A stretch of DNA of 64,000 nucleotides, taken from positions 542,026,220-542,090,219 of the forward strand of contig CM022297.1 of the NCBI GenBank assembly GCA_011799875.1, in the 5' to 3' direction. Origin of the DNA: Thinopyrum elongatum. Taxonomy: Eukaryota > Streptophyta > Magnoliopsida > Poales > Poaceae. Under the pieces are notes generated by a model that did no database searches, was not told the DNA's origin, and was given only the letters and a program-made list of their open reading frames with translations. This document shows, one piece after another, positions 55,014 through 64,000 of the stretch. The stretch's first letter is position 1. Each line of letters starts with the position of its first letter. Both the position numbers and the translations under genes were made by a program.

Positions 55014-56213
55014 CTAGCTAATTGCTCCCACTTTCAATATGTATCCAGATTGAGACTCTGAGTCATCTGGATCGGTGTAAAAACTTGCATCGACGTAACC
55101 TTTTACGACGAACTCTTTTATCACCTCCATAACCGAGAAATATTTCCTTAGTCCTCTTAGGTAACTAAGGATAACTTTGACCGCTATCCTATGATCTATC
55201 CCTAGATCACTATCGTACCTCCTTGCTAAACTCATAGCAAGGCACACAACTGATCTGGTACATAGCATGGCATACTTTATAGAACCTATGGCTGAGGCAT
55301 AGGGAATGACTTTCATTCTCTCTCTATCTTCTGCCGTGGTCTTGCTTTGAGTCTTACTCAACTTTATACCTTGAATACAGGCAAGAACTCTTTCTTTGAC
55401 TGATACTTTTTGAACTCCTTCAAAACTTTGTCAAGGTATATGCTTTGTGAAAGTCTTATTAAGCGTCTCGATCTATCCCTATAGATCTTGATGCTCAATA
55501 CTTAAGCAGCTTCACCAAGGTCTTTTATTGAAAAATTCTTATTCAAGTATCCTTCTATGCTATCCAGAAATTCTATATCATTTCCAATCAGCAATATGTC
55601 ATCCACATATAATATCAGAAATGCTACAGAGCTCCCACTCACTTTCTTGTAAATACAGGCTTCACCATAAGTCTGTATAAAACCATATGCTTTGATCACC
55701 TTATCAAAGCGTATATTCCAACTCCGAGATACTTGCACCAGTCCATAGATGGATCGCTGGAGCTTGCACACTTTATTAGCACCTTTAGGATTGACAAAAC
55801 CTTCTGGTTGCATCATATACAACTCTTCTTTAATAAATCCATTAAAGAAATGTAGTTTTGACATCCATTTGCCAGATTTCATAAAATGCGGCAATTGCTA
55901 ACATGATTCGGACAGACTTAAGCATCGATACGAGTGAGAAAATCTCATCGTAGTCAACACCTTGAACTTGTCGAAAACCTTTTGCGACAATTCGAGCTTT
56001 GTAGATAGAAACACTACTATCAGCGTCTGTCTTCCTCTTGAAGATCCATTTATTCTCAATGACTTGCCGATCATCGGGCAAGTCAACCAAAGTACATACT
56101 TTGTTCTCATACATGGATCCCATCTCAGATTTCATGGCCTCAAGCCATTTCGCGGAATCTGGGCTCATCATCGCTTCCTCATAGTTCGTAGGTTCGTCAT
56201 GGTCTAGTAACAT
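55014..56213 (-). pseudogene. copia pol remnant (reverse transcriptase and RNase H)
   Basis: Minus-strand pieces: RT start (WLEAMKSEMGSMYENKVCTL, NKWIFKRKTDAD, KARIVAKGFRQVQGVDY), RT catalytic part (LYVDDILLIGND) in a second frame after a shift near 55870, then RNase H (ASAIGSIKYAMLCTRS, GYVDASFYTDPDDSES) after stops between 55014 and 55502. Frameshifts and stops prevent a polyprotein. The end carries the same TAG after GAIS as the copy at position 91. Confidence 0.85.
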
Positions 56214-56244
56214 GACTTCCAGAACAGGATTACCGTACCACTCT

Positions 56245-56768
56245 TGTTGGGGATATTACTACTGGGTATAAACCGGCCAGGAGAGGCCGGGTTATCCCCA
56301 TAATGAGTTATTATACTTGAAGCCCACTTGGACAAAGATGGAGGCGCTTTATGAAGGCCCGGGGCCCAACGGCGGATTAAGGCCTGTAGACATAAACCGA
56401 CATTGATATGTAAACTTGTGTTATAAGATAGAAATAGTAGAGACCGAGCCGGACATGTTCATGAGCCGGCCTCGGGATCCTGTAAACCGACGGGCGTCAA
56501 CCCATGTATATAAGGGGACAACCCGGCGGCGGTTTGGGGGAGACAGACGACAACTCGAGAGCTAGGCATAGCGGATTCGCTCCCTGGTCATCGAAACCCT
56601 AGCAATTCCACAACAACTGGATTAGGCCTTCACCTTCACTGAAAGGGGCCGAACCAGTATAAACTCTCTGCGTCCCTTGTCCGCTTTAACCCCTTTAAGC
56701 TAACCCGTCGCGATGGCTCCACGACTAAGTCCTTTCTCTAGGACATCTGCCGTGACAAAACCACGACA
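56245..56768 (+). repeat. 5' LTR of the Tat-lineage gypsy element
   Basis: 524 bp from TGTTGGGGATATTACTACTG to ACCACGACA. A TATA box (TGTATATAAGG, about 56505-56515) sits in the middle. The end is set by the primer site two bases further on. Confidence 0.85.
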
Positions 56769-57741
56769 GTTGGCGCCCACCGTGGGGCTATCGCACGATG
56801 GTTTCGAGTTCTTAGAGGGCAGCTTCGAAGGACTCAAGGGATACGCTGTGGGCCGGATGACCAAAAGTCGTCGCGGCAAGCTCTACATCGACGACGCAGG
56901 CTGGGCCCCCGAAGCCGGCTCGATTGAGTACAGGTACCGGGTCCCCTTCGGCGGCATTCACGTGTTCATTGGCAAGATTGGCGAACCGGGCCCTGAGCCG
57001 GACATCTGTACCGACATCGTCGAAACGGCTCAGCGTGCGAGGTCTGCCCGGGTTAAGCCTCTCGTGAAGCATGCCTTCGTGGGAGTCATCCACGGAGTGG
57101 AGTCTGAAGATGGATCGGAGTATGATGGCGAAACCATTGTTTATTCCGGTGACGAGTCATCTACTGGAGAGACCGAGTCTTTGTACCAGCTGCAAGATGG
57201 CCGGTTTGGTGGTTGTTCCGATGGCGACAGTATTTCGGACTCTCTCGACCCGCCAAGCCGGGTTGCGATCTTCATGGCCGGTACGTAGTCAGCGCCACAA
57301 TCTTCGACCGCTGCGGCGATGATCTGCGGTTCAGCAGTGGCGACGGCCGCTGGGGCAGGAGGCCCTGCGCCATCACCGGCTCAGGCTCTGTCCGATTTAT
57401 TCGACACCTTGGCAGCACTGTTAGCGGCCGAAGTCCGCCCGGCGGATCAGGAGCGGCACAACGCAGAAGTGGCAAAGGTGAAGGATCAGATGGCCCAAGC
57501 CAAGGTGGATTTGGCAGCTGAAAACACCAGGATGGCTGCAGAGCAGGCCGAGTTAGATGCACAGGCCTATCGGCTTACGTTGGATCAGAACGCGTCCAAT
57601 GATGTAATGAGGAGAAGGTACTGGTCTCACCTGCCTCCGGTTTACGAAGCCAGGAATCTCTTCAATACGCCAGGGGCCAGAACCAGCAACCAGCCAGTGG
57701 TAAACCGGGTAGAAGCACCTGGAACGGGGACGCCGGTTTAG
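56713..57741 (+). pseudogene. gypsy gag, N-terminal part, broken
   Basis: A frame from ATG 56713 (inside the LTR) reads through the primer site (RQLAPTVGLS) into a gag-like leader (DGFEFLEGSFEGLKGYAVGR) up to a TAG at 57288. A second frame (57319-57741) encodes a coiled-coil-like stretch (AKVKDQMAQAKVDLAAENTR). After PGTGTPV stop, the sequence passes within about 40 bp into reverse transcriptase, so the gag core, zinc knuckle and protease are deleted. Confidence 0.7.
56771..56788 (+). promoter_or_regulatory. primer binding site
   Basis: TGGCGCCCACCGTGGGGC two bases after the LTR end, with the TGG start complementary to a tRNA CCA tail. I do not name the tRNA. Confidence 0.7.
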
Positions 57742-57775
57742 CCGCGTGCAATGGATCCGCCTCTTGGATCCGAAA

Positions 57776-60700
57776 TAGGAAAGCGCGCTCATCGAGTTCA
57801 TCCGTGAGAACCGGGACATCTTTGCGTGGAAGCCTTCTGACATGCCAAGTGTACCGAGGGAACTCGCTGAGCACACTCTTAATGTTGATCCCAAGTTTAA
57901 ACCGGTCAAGCAGTTTCTTCACCGGTTCAATGAAGAAAGACGCAATGCTATTGGTGAGGAAGTGGCAAGGCTCTTGGCAGCTGGCTTTATTGTGGAGGTA
58001 TTTCATCCTGAGTGGTTGGCTAATCCGGTGCTAGTACTTAAGAAAAATGGCACTTGGCGTATGTGTGTGGACTACACAGATTTGAACAAGGCTTGTCCAG
58101 CGGATCCTTTTGCCCTCCCTCGTATTGATCAAATCATTGATGCTACGGCGGGTTGCGAGCGTTTGAGTTTTCTGGATGCGTATTCTGGCTACCATCAGAT
58201 CAAAATGGCAGTTAAGGACCAGGAGAAGACAGCTTTCATAACTCCCTTTGGAGCCTTCTGCTATGTGTCTATGCCCTTTGGGCTAAAGAGTGCCTAGGCG
58301 ACTTATCAGCGCTGTGTGCAGAACTGTCTTCATGATCAGATCGGCCGCAATGTTCATGCTTATGTGGATGATATTGTGGTGAAATCCAGAGAGAAGAAGA
58401 CATTGATAGATGACTTGAAGGAGACCTTTGATAACCTCCGGGTTTATAAGATGATGCTTAATCCGGCCAAATGTGTCTTTGGTGTACCGGCAGGCAAGCT
58501 TTTGGGCTTTCTGGTGTCTAACAGGGGCATTGAAGCTAATCCGGAGAAAATCAAGGCCATAACTTCTTTGGCTAAACCGAAGTGCATCAATGATGTTCAA
58601 CGCTTGGCAGGCCGGATTGCAGCCTTGAGCCGGTTTATCAGTCGCCTCGGGGAGAAGGCTATCCCTTTATATCAGATGCTGAAGAAGACGGACAATTTCA
58701 TCTGGAGCGACGCCACCAATGAAGCGTTTGAGGATTTAAAGCGGCAGCTAGCCGAGCCGCCTGTCCTTGCTGCTCCTGTTGATGAAGAGCCTTTGCTGTT
58801 ATATGTGGCTGCCAATGCCCGGGCAGTTAGCGTGGCTATTGTGGTGGAGCGCAAGGAGACCGGAAAGGAGTATCCGGTTCAACGGCCGGTTTATTACATC
58901 AGTGAGGTACTTATTGAGTCTAAGCAAAGGTACCCACATTGGCAGAAGCTGGTGTATGGAGTTTTTATGGCAAGCCGGAAGCTTAAGCAATATTTCCAGG
59001 GTCATCCCATCACTGTGGTCAGCTCTGCTCCTTTGGGGGAAATAATCCGGAACAGGGAAGCGACTGGCCGGATTGCCAAGTGGGCCATTGAGCTTGGACC
59101 TCACGGGTTAAATTATGTGCCTCGGACAGCAATCAAATCACAAGCATTGGTGGATTACATCAATGATTGGACAGAGTTACAGGCGCCAGAAGAGAAGCCG
59201 GATCATACTTATTGGACTATTCATTTTCATGGGTCCAGGCAATTGGAGGGCTCGGGGGCTGGAGTCGTATTAACCTCCCCGCGAGGTGATAAGTTTTGTT
59301 ATGTTCTCCGTTTAATGTTCCCTTGCACTAACAATGCAGCTGAATATGAGGCCTTACTCCACGGTCTTCGGATGGCTAAGGAGATGATTTTGAGCCGGGT
59401 TAAGTGCTTCGGTGACTCAGACCTGGTGGCTCAACAAGTGTCTGGTACTTGGGATTCTAAGGATCCGCTCATGGCTGCATATCGTCGAGAGGTGGATATT
59501 GTTGCAGGTCACTTCAAAGGCTATCAGGTTGATCATGTGGACCGGCGGAAGAATGAAGCGGCGGACGCTTTAAGCCGTTTGGGTTCCCAGCGTAAGCCGG
59601 TTCCACCCAACGTCTTTTTTGATGTGCTGCATAATCCGTCGGTTAAACTTCCCACAGAGGAGGATCTGGCTGTTCCTGATCCGGAGGCTCAATTGGTGGC
59701 AGCACTTCATGTTATTCCGGATTGGACCGTCCCGTATCTGGCGTACATGAACCGGGGCGAGTTACCAGAGGATGAGACTTTGGCCAGACAGATAATCCGG
59801 CGATCCAAGTCAATGACTATTGTCAATGGCGAATTACATCACTGTAGTGTAACAGGGGCGTTTCAACGTTGTGTATCTCCGGAAGAGGGCCGTGAGATCC
59901 CGCGTGAGATCCACGAAGGGGATTGTGGTCACCATGCCGGTTCAAAGTCCCTGGTAGCTAAAGCTTTTCGTCACGGTTTTTATTGGCTGACGGCTCATGC
60001 TGATGCGGAAGACTTGGTGAAAAAGTGTGATGGTTGTCAGAAGTTTTCACGCCGAGCTCATGTTCCGACCCAGGAATTGAGGATGATTCCAATTACTTGG
60101 CCGTTTGCAACTTGGGGGCTGGATATGGTTGGGCCCTTTAAGAGATCCAAGGACAAGAAGACCCACCTTTTGGTGGCGGTTGATAAGTTCACTAAGTGGG
60201 TGGAGGCAGAGCCAGTCAGTAAGTGTGATGCAGCTACAGCGGTTCAATTCATCAAGAAGGTGATTTTCCGGTTTGGCTTTCCGCACAACATTATAACTGA
60301 TAATGGTACTAATCTGTCCAAAGGTGCTATGAAAGAGTTCTGTCAGCGTGAGCACATCCGGCTTGACGTATCTTCAGTGGCTCAACCCCAATCTAATGGT
60401 CAAGCGGAGAGAGCCAATCAGGAGATCTTGAGAGGCATCAAGCCCCGGCTTATGGTTCCTTTGCAACGGTCGCCGGGTTGTTGGGTGCAGGAGTTACCTT
60501 CTGTGTTATGGAGCATCAATACCACGCCCAACAGGTCTACGGGTTACACACCTTTCTTCATGGTCTACAGAGCAGAGGCGGTTCTCCCGAGTGACATCCG
60601 TCATGACTCGCCTCGTGTGGCGGTTTATGTTGAAGCTGATAATGAGAAGGCACGACAGGAAGCACTTGACCTGTTAGATGAGGAGCGTGACATTGCAGCA

Positions 60701-60982
60701 GCCCGTTCGGCGATTTATCAGCAAGATCTGCGTCGTTATCACAGCCGCCGGGTTAGAACCAGAACTTTTCAAGAAGGTGATCTGGTGCTCCGACTCATCC
60801 AGGATCAGATGGATATGCACAAGTTATCCCCACCTTGGGAAGGACCCTTTGTGGTCAGCAAGAACCTGCACAACGGGTCATACTATCTAATCGATGTTCG
60901 AGAGCACAAAGACTCACGTAAATCGGAGGAGGAGACCCATCGGCCGTGGAATATCGCTCATCTATGGCCTTACTATACCTGA
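57776..60982 (+). pseudogene. gypsy pol: reverse transcriptase, RNase H, integrase, one in-frame stop
   Basis: Reads IFAWKPSDMPSVPRELAEH, then RT (LVLKKNGTWRMCVDYTDLNK, YSGYHQIKM, then YVDDIVVKS), RNase H (a Tat-type second RNase H domain: GSGAGVVLTSPRGD, NNAAEYEALLHGL, DSDLVAQQ, NEAADALSRL), and integrase with H-H-C-C (HEGDCGHHAG..C..C) and DDE residues (LDMVGPF, TDNGTNLS, QSNGQAERANQE). It ends PWNIAHLWPYYT. One TAG at 58295-58297, between GLKSA and ATYQRC, interrupts the frame; the rest is open for 888 codons. Recent insertion is suggested by this open length. Confidence 0.9.
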
Positions 60983-62373
60983 GCCCTAGGCTCTGCTATG
61001 TACATAGTTATGACAATGTATATATTATGATCAATATAGTAAACCGGAGCCTCAGCTAAGGCGGGGTATCTATTGTTTTTTTACATCAGGTGTGGTTACA
61101 TGGAGATTTCTGCTTATAACGCAGCGTCCGGTTTATCCCTTGATTCGGCTTATCAAGCCATATATATAAATCATTTGGGGGCTTGGTCGTATTTGAACCT
61201 TAGCTACACCTCTTGATAGGCGCAAGGCCACCAGAAAAATCACTTGGGGGCTTGGTTGTATTCGAACCATAGCTACACCTCTTGATTGGCTCAGAGCCAA
61301 AAAGAAAAATTACTTAGGGGCCAAAGAGAGTGTTCCAGAAGAACAACTCAAACATAGGCACCCACTGAGCACAACTCAAAATATTGCTTGGGGATTCTTT
61401 GCTATCGCAATGAACAAAGAATCTACACTTGTAATAGGCTATCAAGCCACGGCTTGGAAGCCTGGTGTATACACCTAAAACCCCGGGTTAGCCTGCCTTT
61501 TTTAAGTAAGTCACTCCGTCCAGGTAAACCTGGTATGACCCGTCGAACTTCGACAAGTCAATCTCATAAGACCCTGAACTTGTCAAAGTTAAAACGACGA
61601 TTGGTTAAAGATTGAGGTCCATCTTAAAAGGCTTTGTAAAATGGTTTAACTCAGCGGCCTGGCAGCCCATGAAAAGCCTCGAATTTGGGGCCTAGCAGCC
61701 CGTGAAAAGCCTCGACTACAAGTTTTCATATGCTTTTATTTGCCAAGTTTTTTCTCCTTTGATGAGATTTATGATGATTTTGGTAAACCGGCGTTAATCA
61801 ACCCGGCTCGGCTTTCAACTACAAGTTGTCAGTACATGATTAGTCATATTCCGGTGCTTATTAACCCGGTCTGGTTTTGACTATAAGTCGTCAGTATTAT
61901 ATATGAGTAATCCGGTGTTTTTCACAACCCGGTACGGGTTTATCATAAACCGGCACAATATGGAAGGAGTTATCAATACTCATGTTTGGGGTATCGCCCT
62001 TACTACAAAAGTTGGTCAACCTACGATGTGATTAAATGTCACAGGTATCATTTATTTTCATATTTGATTATTTTTAACAGCCTTGTTTATAAACCAGGCT
62101 ATATGCTTGGGCATCATGACCCGTCCGGTGGTAAACCGCCAGGACAAGTTCAACCTTTTGTATGCAGGAACAGCCTGAATAAATCGCTCTGGATTATGAA
62201 CATCATATATCTTTAGCATGGTGAATTAACAGTATCAAGCAAAGAAAATATGCACGATGGCATAGCAGGCCAAGTGTTTAAACTAGCCTATTACAAGGCG
62301 TTTCAGTGCCCAAAAGAATAATTGTTTTTTTGTCAAGTATTGCAGCACGCGGAAGGTTAAATCGGCCTCCGGA
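60983..62373 (+). other. non-coding region after pol
   Basis: No ORF with a domain. It contains AAACCGG / CCGGTTTA motifs throughout and a repeated ACTTGGGGGCTTGGT(C/T)GTA segment (about 61174 and 61239), a polypurine-like sequence. Confidence 0.6.
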
Positions 62374-64000
62374 TCATGACTCGTCACCGGGCTGCCCTGA
62401 TGGTTGTGGATCGCCTTGCGCCGGTTCATCTTCTTCCTCTCTACCCAGCGGCTGGAAGTCAATGGTGGCCCAATCGATCCTAGTTAAGGCTCGGAACACA
62501 GCTTCATCGCTTATAAGTGTGGACGGTTCAACGTTAGGGGCACACGTGTGCTTACGGATTGGCGGGATAAGATTTTGAGCCTCAGGGGTCGGTGCAGCAA
62601 CCCGTTTGTTGTTGACATCATAACTCGCCTGGTAATATGAAAGATCAGTTTCTTCAGCCAGTTGGCAAGCCAGTGGGCGTACTTCCCGGTTTATTGCTCG
62701 GAGGTCCTCATGGCCAAATTCTGATCCATCTTCTTTTAAGCTTGGATAGCCTTTAGCCACATCCACCGGATCAAGATCAGGCACCCATGCTTTTGCCCGG
62801 GTTAGTGCGGTCAGAGCACCAGCCCTGGCAGCAGATCTCTTTAGCTCTTCTACCCGGACAGGCAGCATTGACAACCTTTCTAAGGTCTCCTTGATTAAAG
62901 TTGGGGGCGGCTTGTTGTGAGAAGCAGTGCAGATGATCCATTGCGCGCCGGTATATAACTGCTCTATAAGAGTATAGGCAGCCTTCAGCTTCTTCTGTAC
63001 GTCAGAGCCCAGATGACTAATGCGTGTTCCTGCGCCATTAGAAACATCAGTAAACCGGGAATGTATGGGATGATATGTTGAAAATTTAAAGCCAGGATAT
63101 TTACCAAACACAGCAGCAGTCATGGCATGTATTTGCCGCTTTACACCAGTTAGCTCGTCCACCACTGGTTTGAGAGCTGCTTCTGCGTCCTCGGCTCTTT
63201 TTTGCAATGCGGATTTTTCTTTGTCCCAATCCGCCCGCTCCTTGTTGAAACTCTCCTTCAGCTTTTCCATAGCTGCTAAGGCACTGGTAAGCTCATCTTT
63301 GGTTTTGGAGGTTTCTGCCTGCTGGGACTTGATGTTTTCTTACAGATCAGCGGTTTGAGTTTCCTTTTTGCTCAGCTCAGCCTATAAGAGACAAACATAT
63401 CATGAATTGGCAGTGCATATTTGAAGTACCAAGCACATAACAAGTTATGCACCTGATACTTGGGGGCTAATGCATATTTGCTCGTAATCAGAAATTTCTG
63501 CAAGTCCCAAGTGCAATACAAGTATTACTCTTGGCACTTGGGGGCTAATGTATGCTGGCTCAAAGTGACATTATGAGTATTCTTCTAAAAGTCCCGGTTC
63601 ATCTTCATCAGTTAAACCAGCCCTTGGGGACTATACCGGCGAAAGTTGTAATATTGCAATTCTAAGGTACCGTTTCATCTTAGAAAGATAACCCGGCCCT
63701 TGGAGGCTAAGCATGCAAAGTTGAGATATTACAAAGTCCCAGTTTAGATGACTATCATAAACCGGCACTTGGGGGGCTACTGGAGTTAATATTTGGAATT
63801 GAACACAAGAGAGAAGCAGTTATGCAGTTACCTCATATCGCTCCTTCATTAGATTCACTAAACCGGCCTCAAAGTCGCGGCTTGTGTACAGGCGGTTTGA
63901 AAAACCAGAATGGATGTCTTGGGCGTTGAGGTGAGCATAGGTTGACAAATCTGTGTTCCATTTGCCTTTGCCCATAGCAGAAACCTCGTCCTTGGCACTA
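62374..64000 (-). pseudogene. antisense ORF of the Tat-lineage element, spliced, one stop
   Basis: On the minus strand, exon 63832 and beyond (MGKGKWNTDLSTYAHLNAQD, SRDFEAGLVNLMKERYE) ends at GAG|GTAACT. After a 450-bp intron, exon 63381-62374 begins AELSKKETQTADL and continues through a coiled coil (KLKESFNKERADWDKEKSAL) to a long C-terminal domain (FSTYHPIHSRFTDV, LYTGAQWI, DDSELSYYQ-like TDLSYYQASY). A TAA near 63341-63339 stands between ADL and ENIKSQ. Tat-lineage elements carry such an antisense gene between pol and the 3' LTR; its function is unknown. The 5' end is outside the window. Confidence 0.75.

Larger units (their letters stand above)
53046..56244 (-). mobile_element. Ty1/copia retrotransposon, 3' part, interrupted (Angela/WIS/BARE-like)
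   Basis: The minus-strand LTR (53046-54717) is followed by the polypurine tract, four TCACATGGCGATGTGA-type motifs and a decayed pol. At 56245 a gypsy element begins inside the pol region, so the rest would lie beyond it, outside the window. Same subfamily as 1-2136, in opposite orientation. Confidence 0.88.
56245..64000 (+). mobile_element. Ty3/gypsy retrotransposon, Tat lineage, 5' part to the window end
   Basis: 5' LTR 56245-56768, primer site, partial gag, pol with RT, RNase H and integrase, then a long 3' region with an antisense ORF. The 3' LTR is beyond the window. The Tat assignment rests on pol sequence and on the antisense ORF after pol, known from Grande, RIRE2 and Retand. It sits in the pol of the copia element; ACTCT (56240-56244) is the left target-site candidate. 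Confidence 0.88.

Overview
This is a plant nuclear genome window. Its repeat families point to the Triticeae (wheat, barley, rye or Aegilops): copia LTRs of the Angela/WIS/BARE type, Athila-like gypsy LTRs ending in TGATACGTC, a Tat-lineage gypsy element with an antisense ORF, CACTA elements with CCGTCGGCATAG-type subterminal repeats, an Au-like SINE, a TRIM, and Stowaway and Tourist MITEs. Genes have GT-AG introns and TATA boxes. I see no rRNA, tRNA, organellar or bacterial features. Family names of repeats are from recognition, not from a search.

Layout. 1-12.2 kb is a nested repeat stack. A CACTA element (right end 12222) carries the 3' part of a copia element (1-2136), a solo gypsy LTR with perfect target duplication (2170-3690), and a gypsy element that keeps only gag-protease between two LTRs (4151-12112). 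12.2-17.2 kb is a gene island: an LRAT/NC-domain protein (14917-16429, two exons), whose upstream region also occurs 2.3 kb away (12226-12605) joined to a different small ORF that a hAT element interrupts. 17.2-26.4 kb is a gene graveyard: a Mutator-like element with captured gene sequence and a 10-bp target duplication, a truncated NLR resistance-gene fragment, a retroposon with a 22-bp target duplication, and GC-rich minisatellites.

26.4-34.3 kb holds a tandem pair of von Willebrand A (vWA) genes. The first is a frameshifted, truncated pseudogene. The second is apparently intact, with a predicted vWA - Vwaint-like - transmembrane - LEA_2 (NDR1/HIN1-like) architecture. A further broken LEA_2 piece lies at 34111. 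MITEs, a hAT, a SINE and a Helitron fill the space between. 34.4-46.7 kb is one large CACTA element with decayed TNP2-type transposase and TNPA-like genes, a 3-kb array of ~548-bp repeats, and a long hairpin upstream of the transposase. Its 3' terminus is missing.

47.1-49.9 kb carries a complete five-exon aldo-keto reductase gene on the minus strand, with a retroposon in intron 3 and a TRIM just past its stop. 49.9-53 kb is repeat-rich intergenic DNA with a CACTA end. 53.0-64.0 kb is a minus-strand copia element of the same subfamily as the one at the left edge, interrupted by a Tat-lineage gypsy element that runs off the window.

Three genes look functional: the LRAT-domain gene, the vWA-LEA_2 gene and the aldo-keto reductase. 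I see no evidence that they form a pathway. The vWA-LEA_2 fusion and the NLR fragment make this a locus of interest for immunity-type genes. The fusion is the most unusual gene here.
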